In this document: in pieces, positions 1 to 8,935 of the stretch
How the letters are laid out: each line of letters starts with the position of its first letter
Numbering within the stretch: position 1 is the first letter of the stretch
Source of the DNA: Acanthochromis polyacanthus
Lineage: Eukaryota; Chordata; Actinopteri; Pomacentridae
DNA length: 64,000 nt
Direction of reading: 5' to 3'
Assembly (NCBI RefSeq): GCF_021347895.1
Contig: NC_067134.1
Location: 28,060,152 to 28,124,151 of the forward strand
Made by a program: the position numbers and the translations under genes
The notes under the pieces: model-generated
Seen by the model: the letters and a program-made list of their open reading frames with translations, nothing else
Database searches by the model: none
Told to the model about the DNA's origin: nothing

Positions 1-170
1 GGATGGATGGATGGATGGATGGTTGGATGGATGGTTGGATGGATGGATGGATGGATGGATGGAGGATGGTTGGATGGATGGATGGATGATGGTTGGATGG
101 ATGGATGGATGATGGTTGGATGGATAGATAGATAGATACTTTATTAATGCTGAGGTAAATTCCAGATGTT
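1..170. repeat. GGAT microsatellite followed by GATA tract and LINE-tail-like sequence
   Basis: A (GGAT)n array with scattered GGTT and GATGATGG variants fills about 1-125. It runs into GATAGATAGATA and then 'tactttattaatgctgagg', which resembles the 3' tail of the LINE fragment at 32.8 kb. It lies in the intron upstream of the claudin exon at 366. Confidence 0.9.
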
Positions 171-365
171 TACCGTACCGACTTTTTCTTGGTAGGATTC
201 TGTGGTATGATCACCTACTCGTGGTGGGCCAACAGAATCATCAGTGAGTTTGTGGACCCAAATTTCAGGGCACAGAAGTAAGTTCTTCAAAGGGAAATGA
301 ACATTATTATGAAGTCCAAGACAGGGAACCACACTAACAGATATACCTCCACATGTGCTGCTCAG

Positions 366-473
366 ATTTGAACTTGGAGCTGCTGTTTTTGTCGGCTGGG
401 GAGGCTCCATCCTGCTCATCGCAGGAGGGACGGTGTTGACGACCTTCGCTGGAAAAGAAGGTCTACCATCCAG
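366..473 (+). CDS. Claudin-10-like gene, exon encoding the fourth transmembrane segment (partial gene)
   Basis: After an acceptor (ctgctcag) the frame reads FELGAAVFVGWGGS followed by a hydrophobic stretch. This is the claudin-10 TM4 block, and the same block (FELGAALFIGWAGS) occurs in the complete claudin on the other strand at 9267-9371. The exon ends AG|GTGAAC in phase 2, exactly matching the next exon. The 108-nt exon holds one completing base, 35 codons and two bases. Earlier exons (first extracellular loop, TM1-3) would lie before position 1. Claudins are four-pass tight-junction proteins. That this is a claudin is clear; which cldn10 paralogue is not. Confidence 0.85.
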
Positions 474-585
474 GTGAACAGAAAGCTGCTCTTTAAAAGT
501 CGTCTAATCTCAGAATGTCAGCAGTAACACGGCCAACAAACCTGAGTGGTACAGTAAGTTCATGTTGTATTTCCTCTTCCATCAG

Positions 586-772
586 CTCATCAGATCGGCC
601 ACGGAGGCCGATTTCTTACGCCACTGCCAGAACCAGACGGACCTACATGCTGCCGGCATCGTCCTCTAGAGTGACTCTGGTGCCACCACTGTTCTATGAA
701 GGCAGGAAGAGCCGAGCAACCAGAGCGACAACGAAGACCGGTCGAACCTTCAGCGGGGACAGCTTCGTCTGA
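586..772 (+). CDS. Claudin-10-like gene, last coding exon (cytoplasmic tail)
   Basis: An acceptor (cttccatcag) precedes a phase-2 continuation of the exon ending at 473 and an open frame of 61 residues plus stop. The tail is rich in Arg, Thr and Ser and ends GDSFV. A C-terminal aromatic-Val is the usual claudin PDZ-binding end that contacts ZO proteins. The intron between the two exons is 112 bp. The tail is longer than that of the minus-strand claudin (42 residues) and differs from it strongly, so this is a diverged paralogue. Confidence 0.8.
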
Positions 773-1955
773 GCTGGACCGGAACTCAGAGCTGAGGAAG
801 AGACTGGACTGACATTTCTGGGACACATGTTGACTTGCTTTCTGACCGAGATTGGTACCACTGTCATGTCAATACGGAGCTGATTAGCAACAGCAGCCAG
901 TTAGCTTAGCTTAGCATAAATATTGCAACGTACACTAGGGCTCAATAGTTTGGGGTCATTCAGATAATTCCATGTTCTCCATTAAACTCCCACTTTTATC
1001 CATGGGCTAACATAACTGCACAAGGGTTTTCTAACCATCAATGAGCCTTTCAGCACCATTAGTTAACACAGTGTAGCATTAGAACACAGGAGTGATGGTT
1101 GCTGGAAATGTTCCTGCTGAACTTGAATGAGTCTGACAGTCCTGGTCTACTGGACAGAGAGTTATCAGAGCGGTATCGATCTTTTCATAAATAATATATA
1201 TAAATTCTTCTCAACAATAACTGCTGTTTGAATTTAAGAGCCGTTTTGTCTTTTATCAGGAAGCATCCGTTGTCTATTGAGGGCTTTAAATCTTTTTTTG
1301 TGGGTTTGCTTTGTTCTTTAGATGCTCACTGAGGTTTAGTACAAAAAAAGAACATGAGTATAACAACACTTAATACTTGTTTACAAATCTGTTGATCAAA
1401 ACCTGACCAGGTAACACTGCTCAGGTGTGTCGCCTTCACCAGGGCGGTGTTACATCTGGTTTTCTTACATTCAACTGAGCTGTTCTGTTAATTAAACTAA
1501 ATATACTAACGGCATGAAAATCACATTTTTTAAAACCTTTCAACAACTGGTAAACACAGAAATGTATGACATTAATGTAAAAGTAATATTCGCCACTACA
1601 TCTTTTACATTTATACAGTTCTTTGAGAGCAAATCTACACTTCAGATCTGACTCCTTATTTAGTTTAATTAAAAAACCAACGTCAGACTTGGATCTGGAT
1701 AATCTCTTATTTATGACTTTAAAGCTCCTGAAGTTTGTTGTACTTGTACTTTTCTACATTTTGACAGATGGATGGCGTCCTTTGTGCTGCATGAAATCAG
1801 TCCTCTCACTTGTATTTTTGATGTAAATTTGGTGTATTTCTGTTTGGTCATTTTGTGGAATGTTTTCATGATTTTTGTGAATTCAGTAAAAAAAAAAAAA
1901 CAACTAAACTGGTTGAATTTTCCTGTTTAGTATTTTTGTATTTATAAAGGTGGTT
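773..1955. other. Intergenic DNA; one dispersed-repeat fragment, otherwise nothing recognised
   Basis: A truncated copy of the 'tttggggtcattcagataat' miniature element lies at about 937-1115 (fuller copies at 9930 and 14488). The rest is AT-rich and may include the 3' UTR of the + claudin, but no clean AATAAA close to the stop codon was found. Confidence 0.5.
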
Positions 1956-1959
1956 TTTC

Positions 1960-2100
1960 TCTCTGTTGTGTGTCTGTCTGTGTAGCCCTGCGACAGACTG
2001 CTGACCTGTCCAGGTGTCCCCTCCCTTCAACCCAAGTCAGCTGAGATAGACTCCACCCCTCCATGACCCTAATGAAGACTGAGTATAGATAATGGATGGA
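1960..2100 (+). repeat. Degenerate SINE/LINE tail-like repeat
   Basis: The 'gccctgcgacagactg...gacctgtccaggtgt...tagataatggatgg' pattern is a very common fish interspersed repeat whose 3' end terminates in GGATGG. It is diverged and family assignment is uncertain. Confidence 0.5.
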
Positions 2101-2229
2101 CTTTTCTTTCTTCTCTGGCTTCCACACAGAGCCCTGTACTTGTTTTGAGGTACTATAAGATGTCACTCAAAACCAATTTGCCAAATAATAGCAAGAATGT
2201 TTTGTTTTGTGTCACCAAAATATGCTTTG

Positions 2230-2868
2230 GATCAGACTGAGGACAAAGCCCAGCATGCCCAGAGACAGAGCGGCCATCAGCAGGCCTCGTACGATCTGGA
2301 TGTGTCCTGAAGCCGCACAGAAGGACAGAAAGGTGTTTATGAATGATGCTGGGTGTGATGAAGAGCTTCAACTAGAAAATACAAGGCAAGCTTTCTCCTC
2401 TCACCCTCCACAGACCAGAGGGTGTTTGTGAAGGTCAATCTGGTGGGCCTTCCAACTAAACCAGTCGTGACCAAAGAGTAGAGCTGAGATGGATCATGTC
2501 TGGGTCAGTTTCCTTTCACAGCATCTACCTGTAAACAATCTGCAAAATGAAATGGTACATCTCGAATGCTTCTCTTTTTTCCTCACTTTATGATAATTGT
2601 CCACATCTATCACACTCCTAAAGATCGGAGCAGAAACAGTGAATATTCCTGCGTTGTTGTAATCATAGCAGTTACTGACAGCAGTGGAGTCTGTGAAGCA
2701 GGACCTCCACAGGCTGGACCAGTACCAGGCCACCTTGATGATGGACGAGCCCCCCATGCCCCCGATGGAGGAGATTTTCCATCCCTCCATGGCCATAGTG
2801 CAGGCCACGAAGATCCAGCCCAGCACCGTCATCAGGAACCCCCAGATCTGGACCACTCGGATCTTCAT
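2230..2868 (-). pseudogene. Broken claudin-10a-like gene (truncated exon 1 and truncated exon 2)
   Basis: Reading leftward from an ATG at 2868 the frame shows claudin TM1 and the first extracellular loop: WGFLMTVLGWIFVACTMAM, then YWSSLW...C...NCYDY, carrying the W, LW and two Cys of the claudin signature. Similarity stops inside the Tyr codon at 2659-2661, where a 238-bp sequence present again at 4276-4513 begins. A claudin exon 2 start (acceptor cggcttcag, then GHIQIVRGLLMAALSLGMLG) lies at about 2306-2230. It also breaks off where the Gly-Met-Lys-Cys continuation should be and hits a stop. No exons 3-5 were found on this strand down to position 1. A gene-specific novel exon structure is possible, but two independent breaks favour a pseudogene. 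Confidence 0.75.
2422..2659 (+). repeat. 238-bp duplicated segment, copy 1 (abuts the broken claudin exon)
   Basis: Begins 'gtgtttgtgaaggt' and ends 'cctgcgttgttg'. It aligns without gaps to 4276-4513 with about nine substitutions by eye. Its right edge is exactly the point at which the claudin exon 1 reading frame is lost. Confidence 0.85.
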
Positions 2869-3355
2869 CTCAGAGCCTCTCTGTGAGTAGATTCCTCCAC
2901 AAGTTTAGATTTTTATCCTGGATCGCTCATCCACGGTCCAGCTTAGATCATTTCCTTCTTTGTTCTGTCCGTCCTTCACTCACACAGAGGCTGTTTTCAT
3001 CTGGAATCAGACTGATGTGGAAGTGGCGTCCTGCCGTCCAGGAGAGGACTGGTGGATGTCAGGTACCCAGCAGAGGTGTAGAGTAGTTTTCCAGGTGTTC
3101 CTGTACATGTGGGTGAGAGACGACGGTTGTTCAGGTTCCCATGAGTCACAGGTGACGGTTGTCAAGCATGAATGTGGACGGAAAGTGCTCACCTCAGCTC
3201 GTATCTCAGGTTACTGGAGACGACATGCCCCCATTAGATCTCTCTGTACTGTCACTGATATGCAGTTTAAAGGAGGAGAATCTGTTCATAGCATCAGTAG
3301 GTTTAGAAGTTTTCTACTTTTTAGTCCACCATATAGTAAAACTAAAGAATGTAAA
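2869..3355. other. Intergenic DNA, nothing recognised
   Basis: Upstream side of the claudin pseudogene. Short chance ORFs only; no repeat family or promoter element that I can support. Confidence 0.4.
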
Positions 3356-3363
3356 CTTTTGCT

Positions 3364-3814
3364 TAGGGCTGGACCCGAATATCCGAATAGTTGTTCGTTA
3401 CGACGGTATCCAGATATTTATTGTGGTATCTGAATATTCGCCCCCACCACCACCACCACCCCCACCCCCGTCGGACGTTACCGGGCGGAAAGAATATGTC
3501 CAATATATATTCTTACCACCACCCGAATGGCCGGGTGGCTACTGACTCTGACGTCACGCTTCACTTCGTTGCATAAACACAAAACAAGATGCTGAAGACC
3601 TCCACTGTTTGGGAATTCTTCAGTTTAACTGAAGACAAAACGAGGGCAAAATTTGGACCCGGGGACCCGACGAACGGATCCGAATATTCGGGCCATCTCC
3701 ACCACAAGCCCCGCCCCCAGTCGGACGTTACAGGGCAGAACAAATATTCGGATATTCGTCTTTAATAGGGCCCGAATATCCGGAGACCATAAACCACTAT
3801 TCAGGCCAGCCCTA
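3364..3814. mobile_element. hAT-type miniature transposon (TAGGGCTGG termini), copy 1
   Basis: Starts TAGGGCTGGACCCGAATATC and ends in the inverse (GGCCAGCCCTA). The flanks are an imperfect 8-bp duplication, CTTTTGCT (3356-3363) and CTTTTACT (3815-3822). A YARRG start and 8-bp duplications are hAT hallmarks. The 451-bp body has no transposase and carries repeated CGAATATCCG motifs plus a (CCA)n stretch. Second full copy at 25664; fragment at 46579. Confidence 0.8.
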
Positions 3815-4275
3815 CTTTTACTCAAAGAATATGAAGAAATGCGTAATTAAAGGGTTTTCCAGTGATGTTCCTACTACAGTATCACAGAACTGGAGACTCA
3901 CAAGAGACCAGTTTAAAGGAAATGAGTCGAACCTGAAGCAGCAGAGGCCTCGATTTTCCAGATTCTGAATTTTCGCGCTGGGCCCTGCAAGTCAAAATCC
4001 TCCTTCCTTCCACTACCTGTACCTGTTAATTGTAATCTTTCATGATGCACACTTCCTGTTCAAGAAGAGCCCCGAGGTGGGAACAATCACGAGTCTTTTT
4101 CTCTCCAACTTGAACGGTGAAAGTAGAGTTAATGCATCCTGGGAGGGAAACAGGATATGTGGGCGAGTTTGGTTCCAGCAGGAGTTTGCGTCACGTCTTT
4201 GCATGTCTTGGCTCATCCGCTGTGTCTGAAGATGGGCGAATCCTCTTGTGAAACCACCCACATGTTTCCTGGAGA

Positions 4276-4513
4276 GTGTTTGTGAAGGTAAGTCTGGTGG
4301 GCCTTCCAACTAAACCAGTCGTGACCAAAGAGTAGAGCTGAGATGGATCATGTCTGGGTCAGTTTCCTTTCACAGCATCTACCTGTAAACAATCTGCAAA
4401 ATGAAATAGCACATCACAAATGCTTCTCTTTTTTCCTCATTTAATGATGATTGTCCACATCTATCACACTCCTAAAGATCGGAGCAGAAACAGTGAATAT
4501 TCCTGCGTTGTTG
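4276..4513 (+). repeat. 238-bp duplicated segment, copy 2
   Basis: Direct duplicate of 2422-2659, same orientation, about 1.85 kb away. Here it is flanked by unrelated DNA with no claudin coding sequence, so it is either a mobile repeat or a remnant of a local duplication. Confidence 0.85.
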
Positions 4514-5246
4514 ACCTTTACGTGTTCCATGAAATATGTAATAACACGGCCGCTCTGGAAGCATCGTCCTCGACTTTGCCTCGGGCTTTAAGCTGCTGGT
4601 TATTTGGAATTTTACCAGGAACTCGCTGTGCTGTGGGTCTCATAATTACAGTGTAACGTCTTTGTGCCGTTCTAATTAGAGGTAAACCTGAGGTAATGAG
4701 AGTTCCTGGGAGTGATGAATGTTCTTTGGGCGGGGTTGAAAGAGCGCCTCTTTGTTTCTGAGTCCTCTCGGCTTATGACAAAGTTATTGGTCGTGGTAGG
4801 GAGATATAGGTGGAGCGCTGGGCAACTGTACTTCATCTGGTAAGAGTGGCTTAAATTAGTGTTAAGTAGCATGACACTAAAAATAAACGCTCATGTGACA
4901 CCAACCTGACAGAGACTTGTTGATAAATTTGCCTCATCTGCTCTCGATAGTTGAGCTCTTACATGCTCTGAAGTACCTTTATCTGGATGAACCATTAAAT
5001 GTGCATGAATGTTGGTCTGTAGAGGATCAGAATGGGGCTCTGTGCCTCATCCCTCTTTGTTTTTCTGCTGAAATGTCCCATTGGGGCTCATCAGACACAT
5101 CAGTCATTCCCAACCCGTGTTGTTTACGAGACCCTTAATATAAAACAATGTCTTCTCGATAGACCCTGTCATGTTTTATTAGCTTCAGTCCTTCTGTCTG
5201 CTTTACAGAACGTTACATCCATCCATTACCTGTACACCACTTTATC
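4514..5246. other. Intergenic DNA, nothing recognised
   Basis: No exon-like frame with splice signals and no clear repeat termini were seen. Confidence 0.4.
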
Positions 5247-5515
5247 CTGTAGATCAGCGACGTCAAACTCTTCTAAATCTGGTTCCACATTCAGTCCAAT
5301 TTGACCTCCAGTGACCAGTAAAATCTCAGCATAATAACCTATAAATAACCACAACTCCTAATTTTAGTGTAAAAACAAGTTGGTTTTTTTAACATTAAAA
5401 ATTATTTTTTTAAAATAAAATATTCTGAACAACCAAAAATTTCTTCATAAAAATCAGTTTAATCTCAACAACATTCAGCCTCAGTTTATCATTTCCCCAT
5501 TACAGCTTCCAGATA
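5247..5515. repeat. Partial copy of the GGTGTC-terminated miniature element family
   Basis: Contains 'ggttccacattcagtccaat', 'cagcataataacct' and 'cctcagtttatcatttcc' in the same order as the fuller copies at 6276, 35990 and 43234. Only the one end is present. Confidence 0.65.
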
Positions 5516-5519
5516 AAGA

Positions 5520-5690
5520 GCTTTGGATGGTAATACAAGTACCACAATTTCTTTAAAAGTATAAAAGGTAACTCAAACATTTTAAAATGGAATGATATAA
5601 AAAACATGTTTTCTTAGGAATAGCTAGAAAATGAAATGATAAAACTGTTCATTACAAAGATATTGCAGGAAAACAACCCACTTCTGCATC
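5520..5690. repeat. Dispersed repeat shared with 54908-55050
   Basis: Shared blocks include 'aaatggaatgatat', 'gcatgttttct/acatgttttct', 'aggaatagct' and 'attacaaagatattgca'. Family unknown. Confidence 0.55.
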
Positions 5691-6275
5691 TAAAGGTGAA
5701 TGGTTTCAAACTGAAAATGTCCTGCATGATCTAAGGGGGATTCTAATGACTGTTAGAAAATAGCAGCCCTTTATAAAGTCCTTCTCTTTACTGAAGGTGT
5801 AGACAGGAGGAGATGGAGGACAAATGATAGGTTACATTTTACTTCTGTGATAAACTGGCAAATGTATTTACAGCTCCAAAACCCAACAACAAAAACAGAA
5901 TATGAAAGCTAGCGCTGTTCCAAACGTAAGCTAACAGCACTCTCTGCAGACATTAGACAGCACAATGCTGCCGTTTTCAGAGCCCAGGACACCTGATGCT
6001 TGTTTACGGATGCGAGGCGGTGGAAAGCACAGAGCTGCTGCTCTCTGCCAGCTGCTTCAACCTCTGGGCCAAGAGGTTTTGCGTAACATAGCCTGGGGTT
6101 CCTCCTGGTAATAATGAGGTGGAGATGGATGGCTGATAGCAGGGGAAGCCTCCGGCCGCTACGCAGACGTCTCTGGGGTCAGATGTGACCCGGTGACCCC
6201 TGGAGGTCGACCGGTCTAGACGGGACGACTAGAAAGGTCTTTGTGTGAACCTTCAGAAATATTAACCACCTACAC

Positions 6276-7351
6276 CAGGGGTGTCCAACATGAGGCCCGT
6301 GGTCCTAAAGTGGTCCTCCAGAGGGTCCAATCCGGCCCTCAAAGTGGAAAAACTACAGAGAAGACATTAACTGCAGATTGTAAATTATAAAACTATAAAT
6401 TTAACATTATTTCTAGACCATGACAAGCTGTTTGGATCAGAAAGTAAAATACTGGATTGTTCATTGTTTTTGTGTCTTATTTTTGTAAGATTTTGTCTTT
6501 GTTTTTGTTGTTTTTTGTCTTTTTTTGTCTGACGTTTATTGTTTGTGTCACATTTTTGTTGTTTTTTTCTCGTTTTTGACATTTTGTGGTTCCTTTTTGT
6601 CTCTTTTTTTGTTTTGTTTCATGTCGTTTGTCTAATTTTTGTCATATTTTGTCTTGATTTTGTTGTTTTTCTGTCGAGCTTTTGTCATTTTTTATCTCAT
6701 GTTTTTGTCATTTTGTGGTTCCTTTTTGGCTCTTTTTTGTTTTGTTTTGTGTCGTTTGTCTTATTTTTGTCATGTTTTGTCTTGCTGTTGTTGTTTTCTT
6801 GTCTGGCCTTTATCGTTTGTGTGACATTTTTGTTGTTTTGTTTCACGGTTTTGTCATTTTTTTGTCTCGTTTGTCCATTTTTGTGTCATTTTGTCACTTT
6901 TTTGCCAAAGTTTTTGTCTCTTTTTTGTTTTGTTATTTTGTTTATCAGTTTGTTGTTTGTGTGTTAAAGTATTTGTAATATTTTGTCATTTTTTTTTGTT
7001 TTTTGATCATTATTAAACTAACATACTGTATCATTCAGTTCCAGGTGACTAAATGTTGTGTTCCTTTGTACACACTCTGATCTGGAAGTTGTAATGTGGA
7101 AATGATAAACTGAGGATGAATGTTGATGAAATTGAAATAATTTTTTCTTAAGAACTTTCAGGTTGTTCTTAATATTTTATAAAAAAAAAAAGATAGTTGG
7201 TTAATTGTGAACATTTTCAGAATGTACTTTTTTTACACTAAAATGTGGAGTTGTGGTTATTTCTAGGTTATTCTGCTGTGATTTTACTGCTCACTGAAGA
7301 TCAAATTGGGCTGAATGTGGAACCTGGACTAAGATGAATTTGGTGCCTCTG
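6276..7351. mobile_element. Miniature transposon, CAGGGGTGTC termini, long variant with TTTTGTC-rich core
   Basis: Begins CAGGGGTGTCCAACATGAGG and ends 'tttggtgcctctg', the degenerate inverse terminus. The central ~500 bp is a decayed array of TTTTTGTC/TTTTGTT units on the + strand and yields long spurious hydrophobic ORFs. Other copies lie at 17372, 17706, 35990, 43234 and 50395. No transposase was found. Confidence 0.7.
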
Positions 7352-7963
7352 ACCTCACAGCAAAAAGTAATCTAGTTTTAGATTTTTAGAGACTCATTTA
7401 ATGCACAGTTTGTTTTTTTCAACAGCTTCCAGCATGCCTAATGATACAAACCCACTAGAATCTGTAATTCTGTGAAAACAAAAGATGTGACCTTTAAAAA
7501 GGAAAGTAGAAAAGTGCATGTCCTTCTTAAAACATATCATCTTCTTCATATAACAGGAGCAGGAGCACTGGCCTCAAACATGTCAGAAAACGGGTTTAAA
7601 ATCTGCTTTAAGTCCTGATGTCCAGCTGTCCTTTGACTCCACAGTTATGAAACAGAGATGAATTGTGTCTCTGTGGACAGGAAAGGCCGGCCTGTTGAAG
7701 GTGACCGCACACTTTGTTTTGTGCCAAATCAAATTTCCTGCCCTAAAAGAGCGACAAGCTTATCTTTTATTATTTATTATTGTTATTGACAGAAAGGACC
7801 ACAGCAGCAGTCGTATTTAAAGAGGAATTTAGCCACTTAAAATCACATGTAAACTGTCACACAGAGGAGATTTTCCAGTACTTTAAAGTGAATGCTGTCT
7901 TTCTGAAGATCACAAACTATTATGATGGATTCCACCATCAGTTCAGGTTTAAAGAGTCCGGGT
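7352..7963 (-). other. Probable 3' untranslated region of the claudin-10-like gene
   Basis: Lies directly 3' of the stop codon of the minus-strand claudin. An AATAAA (TTTATT on +) at 7766-7771 is about 195 nt after the stop and is the best polyadenylation signal candidate. Nothing else recognised. Confidence 0.45.
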
Positions 7964-8093
7964 TCACACGTAGGCGTTTCTTCCAAACTGCCTCGGCGGC
8001 TCTCGTGCCTCCTTGTGCAGGTTGTTGGTCGGCTTGCCGTGTTTGTTGCGTGTCGTCACGAATGACGTGGCTCCGCTGTAAGAGTACGCAGCC
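7964..8093 (-). CDS. cldn10b: cldn10b-like exon 5 (C-terminal tail)
   Basis: Acceptor ttttctgcag, then 42 residues including YSYSGATSFV and the end FGRNAYV, closely matching the claudin-10 tail (YTYNGATSV ... DKNAYV). Confidence 0.93.
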
Positions 8094-8895
8094 CTGCAGA
8101 AAACAGACGAGAAGTTTAGCCGTAAAAAACAAAAACACTTCATACTATCCCTGTTTAAATCAGGCACCGTCATACACGACCATTCAATTCCATGTTTCCA
8201 TGAAAACTACCACTTTTATTCATGTTTAGTTTTTGTGTATTTTTGCTATGTTTTGACTTTATTTTTACTACATTTTTACTGTATTTTGCTAAGTTTTTTT
8301 ACTGCATTTTTACTGTATTTGTACTATATTTTTCCTCTATTTTTATGATATTTTTATTGTTTTTTTTTAATTTTCACTATATTTTTACAATATTTTTACT
8401 GTATTTTTACAATATATTTTTTTACATTTTTACTGTATTTTTACAATATTTTCACTATATTTTTTTTACAATATTTTACTGTATTTTTCTATATTTTTTA
8501 TATTTTAGAATTTTTTTGGAATTTTTAAATTTTTAATGTTTTTTTGCTATATTTTTGTTTTATATTTGTACAGCCATTTTAATTTATTTTTTTTACTATA
8601 TTTTAAACAATATTTTACTGTATTTTTTATATTTTAATATTTTTTTGCTTTTACATTTTTATATTTTAATATCTTTTGCTATATTTTTTTGCTATATTTA
8701 TTTTTATATTTTTACAGCCATTTTAATGTATTTGTACTCTATTTTTACTGTATTTTGCTGTATTTTATCACAGTATCATTCAAAAGTTTGGGGTCACTTA
8801 GAAATGTGCTGACTGATGATTAGAAAACCGTTGTGCAGTTATGTTAGCACATGGATAACAGGGAGTTTTCATGGAAAACGTGGAATTATCTGACT

Positions 8896-8935
<40 letters not shown>

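Noticed and set aside
6385..6978. Long hydrophobic or Lys/Gln-rich ORFs (both strands) in the TTTTGTC tract
   Set aside because: They follow from the simple repeat composition. The same type of ORF occurs in each copy of this element (17.8, 43.6 and 50.6 kb).
8222..8812. Phe/Tyr/Ile-rich ORFs
   Set aside because: T-rich low-complexity DNA; no splice context and no similarity to any family.
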